Source of the DNA: Tetraselmis striata | Taxonomy: Eukaryota > Chlorophyta > Chlorodendrophyceae > Chlorodendrales > Chlorodendraceae | NCBI GenBank assembly: GCA_006384855.1 | Contig: VCJN01001770.1 | Coordinates: 1-64,000 of the forward strand | DNA length: 64,000 nucleotides | Reading direction: 5' to 3' | Shown here: positions 54,501-64,000 of the stretch, piece after piece | Numbering within the stretch: the stretch's first letter is position 1 | How the letters are laid out: each line of letters starts with the position of its first letter | Position numbers and translations under genes: made by a program | The notes under the pieces: generated by a model | Told to the model about the DNA's origin: nothing | Databases searched by the model: none | What the model saw: the letters and a program-made list of their open reading frames with translations, nothing else

Positions 54501-55132
54501 CCCTCCTTACCGGGATCTCTTTTTACCCAAAGATCAAAGCTTTTAACACACTGTGGTATGCTGTGCTCTGGGCGAAACAGTCCGCATTTCGAGGGAGTTC
54601 CACCCGCAAGCGCATCACTCAAATGATGCGATATCTGAAGTTCGTGAACGAGCAAGCAGACCAAAGCGAGGTAGATGGCGATTTCGCGGGTGTGCCGGCA
54701 ATGGGCAGCATCAGCCTGTCCGACCCTTGTGGCACGAAAAAGTACAAACAGCGAATGGTCAGACGATTCAGCAAGCAAATCTCATTAACAAAGTCTGGAA
54801 GTCAAGACGACACATCATCCAAAGCCGGGTTTCTGGAAAACGCACCGCCACTGTCCCATCGCCAGAGCAACCTGGCGCCACTGGTCGAGCCCGGTTCAAC
54901 TGCCAAGCCTGTGAAACCGTTCCCTGCCCATCAGCCTGACTCCAATTTGCCAGCTGAAAGGGCGCCCGGGACTTCCTACGCCTCGATAGACACGGTGATG
55001 GAGCATACGATGACGATGAAGGCCGTGAAGACCATGCGCAACCACATGAACAGCAACTTTGAGGGCCTGACTCGGGAGGTGGCAGATATCAAGCGCATGG
55101 TGCTGGAAATGCTGGCCACCCAAGCTCAATAG
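51576..55132 (+). CDS. Voltage-gated potassium channel, EAG/CNG-type (S1-S6, pore, CNBHD)
   Basis: Exons: 51576-51680 (5' end uncertain), 51816-51909, 52012-52235, 52369-52527, 52653-52941, 53175-53272, 53363-53880, 54008-54156, 54314-54453, 54533-55132; all GT-AG and phase-consistent, 791 aa from this ATG. S1 begins VRGWDAVTGVALLF; S2/S3 lie in exon 3 (VDLILQFFMMFYDEEDD, WFMVDLFSILPFD). S4 is KLLRLAKLLRVLRAGR (basic every third residue, about 142-170). The pore has MSTIGYGDVTP (271-276), the K+-selective signature. S6 ends near NAGEEKFRME. A C-linker and cyclic-nucleotide-binding homology domain follow (RSFPADLVVELCLSM, LYIVERGLVWYRG). I see no phosphate-cassette Arg, so ligand binding is doubtful. 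The tail is hydrophilic and ends with a short helical segment (MRNHMNSNFEGLTREV). It probably conducts K+ across the plasma or ciliary membrane. The intron at 52236-52368 has a sense-strand C tract. Confidence 0.9.
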
Positions 55133-55587
55133 TCAGCACGTGCAGCGCCTGAGCAGGCAAACTGGATCATCTACATAATGCAGTTCTGGCTGGCTCTACC
55201 CCTCCGGCCGGGCCTCGCGGCATTAATCATACTGCCGCACCAACCGACTCCTGTGACGTCACCCTCTGCAGAATGGATGATTACTGGCTCACTGTCCACT
55301 GCCGCTATGGTGATTGCCCCCAGATGACATGATGTATCACAACATATTAGTTTTGCATCATTTGAAATTTTAAGTCCATGCTGTCTACTATGTGCCTTTA
55401 GTTGGCTGCGGACATGCGGAGCCGGCCATCAATGCCACAGCGCATGATTAACTCACCCGTCATGTGCTGCTCTGCTTTCGAGCCGCTGAACGCTACACTG
55501 CCGCATTTCACTGCTTGGCAGTTCTACACGATACCAGACTACTCTTCTATGGCACTCATAAAAACTGCCTCATGCCCTCATCCGCCG

Positions 55588-55621
<34 letters not shown>

Positions 55622-56076
55622 CTTGCTCTATTTGTATCGTGTCAGAGTGCGGAGTGTTGCGTTTTGCTTACGTGCTAGAGTTCCATATCTCACTCACAGC
55701 TGGCATTTATGATACTTTGCCGTCTGCTCGACTGCTCGTCGGTGCATCTAACGCTACATGTAAGACCTGGAGGTACGTGTATGATTAGGGGCGGAGAGGG
55801 AATGGCCCAAATGGGAAGGGGCGGGGGAGGGTGAGGGGGGCTACATTGATTCCTTTGTTGTGGAAATGTACGTACCATTGTCTCCTGACGGACGATAGAT
55901 AGATACCGCTCGTATGTGTATTGAGCGCAGCGCCTGGCATCATTTCGATACGCGAACCGATTTTTTTCCGAATCTGTGGCGTCTTATAAGCAGGAGCACG
56001 CGCATGTACTACAGTTGTCGGATATATACTTTACTACATGGTGGTCGTTTTCGCGCGGGGCGACAATTTTCGTGAG
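55133..56076. other. Channel 3' flank
   Basis: Includes a (CT)15-type microsatellite at 55591-55619 and a TGTAA string at about 55759, a possible poly(A) signal. No further gene. Confidence 0.4.
55591..55619 (+). repeat. CT dinucleotide microsatellite
   Basis: About 14 uninterrupted CT units in the 3' flank of the channel gene. Confidence 0.95.
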
Positions 56077-56082
56077 TAATAT

Positions 56083-56107
56083 CAGGGGTCATGACCGATG
56101 ACCCCTG
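56083..56107. repeat. Perfect hairpin, 10-base arms
   Basis: CAGGGGTCAT, five-base loop, ATGACCCCTG. Flanking TAATAT and TAATATG extend the symmetry loosely. It could be a recognition site, a terminator-like hairpin, or chance. Confidence 0.6.
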
Positions 56108-58734
56108 GTAATATGCGAAGGTACACCTGTACACAGAAGTCTTTGCACATAGAAATCCGCGCGTATCCTCGCCTTGGTGCCCAAGCCATGGGGCCACGGG
56201 GCCATGGAGCCGTGTAATCCAGTGTATGCAAGCCTCCTACGCCAAGGAGGCAGCCGTTTCTCCCGGTTATCGCACTTTTAGAATTGTTCTTCGGCAATGG
56301 CATTGCTTGGCACATGGATAGGACCACAGAAAAAACGGGCGATGAATAGGGGGCAGCTTGTTGGCGGCGTAGCTACCATCCTTCGCATATGCCCGCGCGT
56401 TGCAGGTGGTGGGTGGACGTATGCATGCGCTGTAAGTCCACCGAGATTGAGCCAAATTCATGCACGCGACCGATGCAATGCATGATATTTCCATGAGAGT
56501 ATGCCAGTAATCTCGTCGTCGTGATGGGGCCAATCATCCCACAATTTTCCAAGCTGCAAGATAAGCGCCGTTGGCCGCGCCTCCCTGGGTGAAAGTAGCG
56601 CACATGAAAGTGCCTTCGATTCCATAGGTGCATGCCTATACCGCCCGCACCGTAGGCTAAGCGCGGGGTGGCCCCCTCGGCAGCAATGTCGCCACTGCTG
56701 CACAGGTAGTATGCGCGCATGTTGTCACACATGTCACCCATCACCCAAAGGGAAAAGCCAAAATGATGACGGGGTCCGCGCGACGTGGAGACCTATCAAA
56801 GGGGTCCTCGCGCCTGGGAGCTTGCGTAGAAGGGCACATTACATGCCCCCATTATGCGCCCCCTTTCACAGTGAGTGTGTTGGCTGGGACACCAGAACAG
56901 GGGGTAACTTTGACAGGCCATAACATTTCGTCACGGGCTTTCCATCTCACTAATTTGCAGCCCAATCTGATAAAACGCCGAAATGTTATGAAGTAAAACG
57001 TGATTGCATCATTATTGCTTCTTGAAGGGCGCACGGCCAGTTTGCGAATGTCACATGTAGCCCGCTAGCTGACCATAGACTCCAAACCATGCGCCGCCCG
57101 GCATGGGGTAGGTGGCCAATACATGTATCTCGGCGACCATGGGAGAAAAACACGGTTCTTTTATTTCCAAATGTCGGCGCGCCGTGCGCTTAAACCGTTC
57201 ACAACCCGGCCGTGCAGCACTTGTTACACTGGTAGTGCAGCATAACATGCGACGCGCGCGCGCCACGCGCAACGTCGCATTGGCCCTAGCATACCATGCG
57301 CACGCTCTTTCATGGTTATCCTCGCAATGGCTGCAACGGCGTAGACTATGCGTGGGTTTACAGACTAGAGGCGACCAAACCCAAATAATACCCATAAAAA
57401 CATGCAAAGACTTATGTGGGCTGCTGTACTTAATGAGGTTTATCCATTCCCATCCGCTTCTAGCTGCCAATATGCTACACTGCTGCACTGCTGCGGTGGT
57501 ACGGGTTACGAATGTCCCTTGTCGTTTCGCCCCTTTTTGTGATGCGCGGCGGACAGATTTGTAAGCAACTGCATCAAGGAGAATCTGCAATCTTTTTACT
57601 TTCGCCGTGTTCTATGTTTACAAATATTTGGTGTACGTGTGCGTTAGTAAGGGACAATAATATTGTTCAAGGCTCGTTCTACCGTCCATTATTCACGAGT
57701 GTGCATCCTCTTCCGTAACCCAATGCGTTACCATGCGGGAAGCAGGAGGCCCGTCATTAAGCCGACACTATAATCGATCCAAACGGACATGCGTGCCCAC
57801 CAATCCGCATTACTGCTTCTGAAGCCTTCTTGCGTTGCTGGGTCAGCTTAGGGCGGCCCGCGAGCGCGGGATGCCGGGGAGTGGGGCAGATTCTGTCGAT
57901 GACGCTAAGGTGCGCGACACGGCAACATATGCATGCGGCGAGGAGCTGCCGAGGGCTGCAGTTCGCCCCAGCATGCTGGGCTAACCCATGTCGCTTGTAA
58001 TGTGGTAGTTCAAATCCGCGAATGCCGAGCATGAAGACTACCTAATCGCGGTGCCACATCTATTGTGTGATGCAGAGCATGGTTATTGCGTATGAGGATG
58101 CGTGTCGAGTCAACCGAGATCCCGAAGACCGTTCCGACTGCGGGGCGTCTTCGCGTAGGATTTCCTTGTCGTCGAACACGAAGACCGGCGTGCTATTATT
58201 TGCCCGCCCGTCACATGAGGAGTGCGCCTTTGGAACTTTAAATGCCATGTTTTGGGGCGCAGCACACCGCCGTGCTTTTGTGCTTTTTGCCGACGAGCTA
58301 CTTCTCATCCCAACTACTACCAACCGCAATATGCCGCAGTAGATTGCTCATCCCTCGATCTTTCTCGCAGCTGCACGGAGGGTGGAGGCTATCGACAAAG
58401 CTTTTCGCTTTCTTCCAGGATTTCTTCGCAGGTTGCAAACATCGAGCGCACTCTTGGAGAAGACGGAGTGTTGGACGGGCTGCGGGCTTGACATTTCTAG
58501 CCCTCCGCCGAGCACCATTGCTCGTTGGTCTTTGTCGACATGATGCTTGACATGAGCGTCACGTTTTCGTGGCGACTGTCAACTGCGACGCCAAGACCAC
58601 TGCTATTCCGCGTGTGCTTGCTGTTCTTGCGCGCGGCGCGGGGACGCGATGACAGTCTTTGGCGTGGGTAGGCCGTGATGCTTAATAATGCGACTAGTGG
58701 TGTAGGCCGCCCCGCGGCGTCGGTGCTGTTAACG
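56108..58734. other. Unrecognised region with candidate ORFs
   Basis: Candidate frames without known domains: minus 56373-56744; minus 57051-57590 (179 residues, HVFMGIIWVWSPLVCKP); plus 58067-58342 (SMVIAYEDACRVNRDPEDRS, ending LFADELLLIPTTT). None has supporting motifs or clear splice partners. Confidence 0.3.
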
Positions 58735-59285
58735 CGGTTGAAACTGAAATTGAGATTGGTTACACCGTGCTAGCATGCTGCTCTCCGCCGCTCAGAGTGG
58801 GTTGTTCTTTTGGCATGCCATCTCTAACCATAGTAGGGAGCGCATAATTCAATTACATCTCAAGCTTCCGGCCGGCCTCTTTCGTCGTTTCCAAGCCCCG
58901 TGTCCATCCATCACGTCATCACTAGCTGTGTTATGTTCCGGATATACCCACGGGCGGTCGTCATTACGAGCGACTAATGCTAATTGGTAGTAGTACTGCG
59001 GGGATTACGAATGCAATAGTCGCCCACCCCCGACGAAGTAATGGTTTTTTGTACATCAAATATGCACTGGTGCCGCGCAATTTACGATCGCCGTGTTGCG
59101 TCTTGGCTCCACCTGATGCCGCCATCGCTGAAAATATATCGCAAACGGCGGCGCTGATCGCCCCGCCGCGCCGGCGACCGCGGTCCGCCGCTGCTGCCTC
59201 CACCGCGCCCACCTGAGCTCTTCGCGGTGGGACCCCCAAGGGGGACTGGGGGAAAGGTGGGCCATCGCCCCCCCCCCCCCCCCCT
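58735..59285 (+). repeat. Dispersed repeat family R, second full copy
   Basis: Partner of 32062-32620 with the same start, landmarks and C-tract end (after CCCCCAAGGGGGACTGG). Differences are scattered substitutions and short indels. Confidence 0.85.
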
Positions 59286-59665
59286 CCCTCCATGCCTCTT
59301 TTCGATATCTCCTCTCTACTTCCTTGAAGTGGCGCTCTTCTAAGCATCGGCACGAACGGATGAACCGTAAACCACCCCCACTGCTCATGTATGCGTTCGA
59401 CAGTTTAAACCCATGACTGCGGTACCACTTCAACCTACGATAGTTTGGCCGTTGTTTCCATTTATACTACAAAGGGCACACAACAACCCTCATTCGCATG
59501 TACACGCAAGTGTGCGAGTGATGACGCGCGGCGGGGCGTACCAGGCAGCCCTTGAACCTCAGCCTTGCTATGCAAACCCGTACGCTTCCAACAATTATGG
59601 GATAACGGCTGGTGACCTATCCCGTGCCACTGTTCTTATTCTTACACCCACCCCGCACGAAGCGT

Positions 59666-60247
59666 ATGCCACGCACCTACATTGCGGACGAAACCACCTT
59701 CACCCCCCTCCCCAATCGCCGCGATCTTCGGTGGACGGAATCGATGCGAGCTCGTTTGCAAGAGGCAACGAAGAGTCGGGTCATCACGTTAGTCTCCTAT
59801 GGTCCATGTGGCACCCTCGCTCGACACACAAACGTTCGTCAACGATTTCGCCGGCGGGCGCGCCAAGCTGTTCGCCGAGTTATATTGCTCATGACTCGAT
59901 ATTCGAGAAAATTGTCAAGCAAACTCTTGGAGGCAACTACGGCGGCGCCACTACTACTCTACCTACACTTCTCGTTGGCTTGGGGAGCGCGGGACCGTCC
60001 CGTCGAAATCGTAGCAACCGTTATTTTGCCGTTATTACATATTAGCACTTCTAACGATATAGTTATTTGTGAGTTGCACAACCTTACATACCCCCGCCCA
60101 GTGCCAAGGAAAGTGTGCACCTCACTACATCGCGGGTTGGGCTCATATTCCCCACCAACGCCGCACGGGGCCCGTGCTGTCCCACAAGTTTTTACCATGC
60201 ATGTTGACATAGCGTTCATTGAGCACGCCGAGCAGCTTGCTAAGTGA
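59666..60247 (+). CDS. Hypothetical protein, 193 aa
   Basis: The frame from MPRTYIADETTFTPLPN has a basic middle (RQRFRRRARQAVRRV) and ends HVDIAFIEHAEQLAK. An overlapping frame (59413-60045) is also open, so coding status is uncertain. No family is recognised. The AT-richer composition is unlike the GC-rich genes in the window. Confidence 0.3.
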   Translation: MPRTYIADETTFTPLPNRRDLRWTESMRARLQEATKSRVITLVSYGPCGTLARHTNVRQRFRRRARQAVRRVILLMTRYSRKLSSKLLEATTAAPLLLYLHFSLAWGARDRPVEIVATVILPLLHISTSNDIVICELHNLTYPRPVPRKVCTSLHRGLGSYSPPTPHGARAVPQVFTMHVDIAFIEHAEQLAK

Positions 60248-61909
60248 TTATCTATGCATGGCCCGAAAATTAAGCAAGAGTGCCACTCCGACTTCCATAT
60301 ATATAGTGCCCGTCTAGCTACGGTCGCCAATATTTAATTTTTTTCAAGAAGATCCGACTCGTTTAACTTATTTCATGTCGATTACTTAAAGGTTGTGCCC
60401 GTGCCCGAGCAATCCTTTGTCACTTATTCATCGCCGCCTACCGTGAATTTCGTGCCCGGGGTTGGCCCCTTTAAATTTGGCGATTCTATGTTTTGGCCAA
60501 TATCTCCGACCGATTACTCGGCCTCCTAGACATCAGCGGCAGACATGCCTCAATGCCCCGACATCGCGGTCAACCTAAACTTTTGGCTGGTACTAAGTAG
60601 ACGTCTCACAGCTTGCGCAAGCAAGCGCGCGCCCGCTTCCGCGCCCTACCAACTCCATCGATGTTTCACTTTCGTCTCACAGTATATGCCAAATGGGCGG
60701 GTGGGCGCGCAACCCCGATGTGAGTCGTTCTCGACCACGTCGATAAGCGTAACGTTTTTCCCAACCATGATGCCCGATTTATTTTCAGGTTCCTTGCGCC
60801 GCTCGGCCAGAACGTGTTTAGCGGGTTGCGGTGGTTGTCGTGCGGTTAGCCGCCGTTCGGCGGGGGTCGGTGTGAAAGCGTAGGCATGCCACCAGGACCG
60901 AGATCGCGCCCCAATGGCGCTGCGAAACGAGTAAGCGGCTGTGGCGGAGCTGAGACTGGGTCTGTCGCAGGGCATCGGGCTCGGCGGCGCGGCGTTGATG
61001 GCGCGCAGCGGATCGTAGCTCGGAGGCGGGCGGTCGTCGGTCGCTCCAACGAAAATACAGAAGTCGCGAAAAAAACATGCGATAGTACGCGGGGGCCGCG
61101 CGTGAATGGTTCAGTGGGTTGGCACACCGATTTCTCCGGGGTCTTTACATCTTGGGGCTTGAATTCGCGAGGCGAAAGCGTAGAGTTGGCTGGGGTGCGG
61201 CGGCTCGATGCCGACGGTTGAAGGGGTGGTGCTGATGGGGCGGTCGTGATGGCGGCGGGCGCTTTGGAGAGGCCACACTCCACCGACATTATCCTCTCGT
61301 GCCGCAACACTGTGGAAAGTACTACTTTCCTTAACAACGTAAAAGCGTAATTTGCGGTCAATCTCAGTCGATGCCGGCCCAATGGGCCCGACTGACCCGG
61401 ATTTTCCGCGCGCTCTTGACCCCCTCCCGCATAGGCATCCCCTGCCACCTGCGGCTTACTATATAACCCGCCGCACATGTACCGCCGCATGGCCTAGATC
61501 CTAGGGGTGCGATAGAGCCCATGAGTGACCCATGAGGTGGCCGGTGCGCGGTGCCTTATCTCCCTCCGTATTTTTCAGCCGAGATCAGATGCACGGTCTG
61601 AATTGGGGGCCAATTAACCACCCACCGTAGATGAGTGATCGACGCGCCACCCATCTACCGAGGGTCACTATATTCATATGCTCGTGATAGAGACCGATAT
61701 GGGTCGATGCGTCTGCTGGTAGGTGCACCGGGAGCCGATGGAGTGACGGGCAGCGGTGATAATCTTTGAAAATAGCGGAAACACGGTTGTCGGGCGGCGG
61801 CGAGACACTGGCTGAATCGCACGATTATTCACCCGTGCCTCACCAAATCCCAAACGACTCGGCCCATATCTCACTGTCTCTTAGCCCATAAGGGCCCATG
61901 GGTGGCGGT
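60248..61909. other. Intergenic with GC-rich candidate ORFs
   Basis: Open frames at 60545-60883 (plus) and 60846-61490 (minus, 214 residues, Ser/Pro/Arg-rich) overlap and lack domains. No repeat from elsewhere in the window was recognised. Confidence 0.3.
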
Positions 61910-62410
61910 CTAAAGGTTATCGTTCACGTCGTGTGCACGGTTAGTGGCGGATTCCGGGGTGGGATGGGGGTGGTCCTTGTACGGGTACATGAGACACTGT
62001 ACGCGCGCTATATCGCCGATTTTAAACACCGTGCGGTGCGCCAGTCTGCAACCACGGTATGCTCTCTGCAATAGCTCTGGCACTACGAGGTAGTCGTTCT
62101 CGCCACTCGCGGATTTTGCTCCGACACGGCCGCTCTGGGCAGGCTCTAGCAAGTCGAGGCTCGTTGCGGCTCCCCCACCGCATGTCGGCTGTCCCGCAAC
62201 GCACCGCGCGGATCCAGAGCCACGTGTTCCGTCTCCATCGACACCACGTCCACGAGCCGTCAGTTGGGCCAACGACGCTGTGAGCTCGAGCAGCAATTTA
62301 GATTGGGGGTGCATGTCTGCTTGAAGCGATTTGAGCGTCGGCTCGGCGACGGGTCTTCTCCATCTGGCTGCATGGTGACGCACGGACGTACGGATGATAA
62401 TTGCACACAC
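61910..62410 (-). CDS. Hypothetical protein, 166 aa
   Basis: The minus-strand frame has protein-like blocks: LQADMHPQSKLLLELTASLA, then ENDYLVVPELLQRAYRG and VFKIGDIARVQCLMYPYKD. No domain is recognised; the start and any introns are undefined. It may be an exon of a host gene or an element ORF. Confidence 0.3.
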   Translation of the reverse strand: MCAIIIRTSVRHHAARWRRPVAEPTLKSLQADMHPQSKLLLELTASLAQLTARGRGVDGDGTRGSGSARCVAGQPTCGGGAATSLDLLEPAQSGRVGAKSASGENDYLVVPELLQRAYRGCRLAHRTVFKIGDIARVQCLMYPYKDHPHPTPESATNRAHDVNDNL

Positions 62411-63017
62411 GGAGGGTGAGCCGGGTGTGGTCTTGAAACAACCTGTGACCTTTCCCGCAACATGATACGGGACAGTTAATCGTTGTGTAGTGCAACATAG
62501 CGAAACTAGAAGATGGAGCTCTTAGCTGTTGCGACTACTTTTATGGTTACTCGTGTTGCACACGAACAACGGGCGCAACGACGGGTGAACTAGTAACCCG
62601 TGCCACTTAAGAGCAACACATGTAGCCGGAAAAGCGCTTAGGAAAGAAGGAAACCCCCATAAACTACATTAGTTTATATCATCATTTTAAAATGGCCAGA
62701 ACCTAATCCATTGCTACAGTAAAAGCAATAGTAGCAGTACATTTCCATCGCCCGACAAACCCAATAGTGGTCGCCACAAAAAAAACAACACAAGTACCTA
62801 GTAGTAATAATCGCTTTTATGAGGACATATTGCCATCGGAGGTATACATCACCTTAAGTATACCTCCGAAACAACACCGCCGGCCCATCGTTTGCTGGCG
62901 GACGCCACACGCTCCTTGCCGGCCAGGGTACGATCGAGTGCTTAGCGTTTGTAGTGCCTTGCCCCCCGCGCTCGTCCATGTTTGCCGCATGTAGTAGCAC
63001 TTTGCCTTTGCCCGACT
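62411..63017. other. Intergenic
   Basis: AT-richer; includes a short perfect inverted pair, GGAGGTATAC and GTATACCTCC, at about 62838-62869. No gene seen. Confidence 0.4.
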
Positions 63018-63110
63018 CTACCCCGTGTTTTTTTCGCCCCCGAGATAGCATTGGCAGCAGTGAAACCCTTGCAGCGTCTCTTCGACGGCCGTTTAGGCAG
63101 CGATCCAGTT
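63018..63110 (-). repeat. Repeat family P, inverted copy
   Basis: Complement of 50505-50590: poly-T start, CGCCCCCGAGA, GTGAAACCCTTGCAGCGTCT, CGGCCGTTTAGGCAGC. It confirms the family and its poly(A) end. Confidence 0.7.
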
Positions 63111-63238
63111 ACGGAAAGCCCGGGGTAGGCGACGCTCCGTTGTAGTCAAGAAGCAATTTGCCAAAGCATTCTGCAAGAATAATTGAAGGCAAATAGCGGA
63201 ATTTCAACACGGTTGGATCACCGTCTAAAACACTGCCA

Positions 63239-63853
63239 TCAAAATACCCGGCACTGCCCAAAGGTCCGCCCTACCCGTTTAGGCGTCGGCTCATTCGAGT
63301 AATGCGAGTTGGGGCAGCCAAGCCCATCCCACGGAGCAAAACATTTCGAGAGTGCGATACATGTGCAGCAAGGCGAGGGAGGGCCCGACGCCATAGCTGG
63401 AAAAACTTCCCATTCCCAATGAAATCTAGGGCGCCGGGAAGGGAGGGGGGACCCCGCCCCCCAAGAGGCAGTTAAATCCTCAGGTGTTGACGCAATAACA
63501 TGGCTACTAATAAAATCCTTAAACTCTGGAACTCTGGAACCCCAAATTATGACGGCAATACCCCAACCGCGGGCACTCCACCAACATATGTTCGATAGTC
63601 TCAGATTCATTTCCGCCACGTGCAGGGCAGTGGTCAAGGAACCGCTCAGGCAGGGCATAAATCCGGGCCAATCGGCGATGAGAAATACTCGGATGCGTGA
63701 TTGTATCATAATGTGCAGCCCGGCCACAACCCTCACGGGGACACCCGCCCCGTATTGCCGCAACAGCTTTGACGTATAGAACGCATGGACATATATACCC
63801 CATGTTTTGATACGGGCTAACGCCGCCGACGATTCGCAACGCGACCACACCAA
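63239..63853 (-). pseudogene. LINE-type ORF2 C-terminal end with zinc motif
   Basis: A 109-residue minus frame (63848-63519) contains ISHRRLARIYALPERF, then HCPARGGNESETIEHMLVEC. This is the C...ET-x2-H-x4-C zinc segment that closes the second ORF of many non-LTR retroelements. A second overlapping frame covers 63853-63239. The upstream RT should lie beyond the window edge (above 63853 only ~150 bases remain). It is a different lineage from the tail type at 20585-21735. Confidence 0.55.
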
Positions 63854-64000
63854 TGCATTTACTAGTTTAGCGTCATCGCGCGCGGCTAGTGACCTCCACT
63901 CGAGTGGAAGGTGCGCCCGCTCAGCTAGCCCTACGCTCGCCCTAGCTAGTCGATCTGACTACCGCACAGTCCCAACGTCCACGTGTCAAGGCGCGCCCGA

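Overview
This window looks like nuclear DNA of a green alga, probably a chlorophyte of the Chlamydomonas/Volvox type. The evidence is GC-rich exons with short GT-AG introns, TGTAA-type poly(A) signals, long C or G homopolymers inside introns, and a rich set of eukaryotic transposons (CACTA/tnp2, KDZ-like, Ty1/copia, LINE-like). No bacterial operon, plastid or rRNA gene was seen. The species cannot be fixed from the sequence alone.

Two host genes can be modelled exon by exon with every splice phase agreeing. One is a 564-residue protein kinase on the minus strand (16801-19839, ten exons). The other is a voltage-gated, EAG/CNG-type potassium channel on the plus strand (about 51576-55132, ten exons, true 5' end unresolved). 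Almost everything else is mobile or repetitive DNA, plus a few unrecognised open frames.

Layout: 553-930 Cys-rich ORF; 945-5189 tnp2/CACTA-like transposase (minus); 5843-6670 unknown gene; 7388-9600 5'-truncated copia remnant with its 3' LTR; 9592-11027 decayed mobile ORF; 13022-13699 LINE-type tail; 16801-19839 kinase; 20160-21735 LINE 3' ends; 21745-31545 a large nested set of inverted repeats carrying paired copies of unknown and KDZ-like ORFs; 31560-39330 a copia retrotransposon with both LTRs; 39661-41465 more LINE 3' ends; 41985-50590 small inverted-repeat elements and satellites; 51576-55132 the channel; 55133-63240 mostly unrecognised sequence with dispersed repeats; 63239-63853 another LINE 3' end.

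The most notable object is the copia element at 31560-39330. Upstream of its protease, integrase and reverse transcriptase it carries a reading frame with the motif order of a C5-cytosine DNA methyltransferase (PPCQPFSS, then ENV). That makes it a methyltransferase-bearing retrotransposon, now decayed by stops, a hairpin insertion and a long C tract. The second notable structure is the palindrome cluster just to its left, into which the copia element appears to have inserted. A third pattern is that C-tracts in introns lie on the sense strand, often close behind the 5' splice site.
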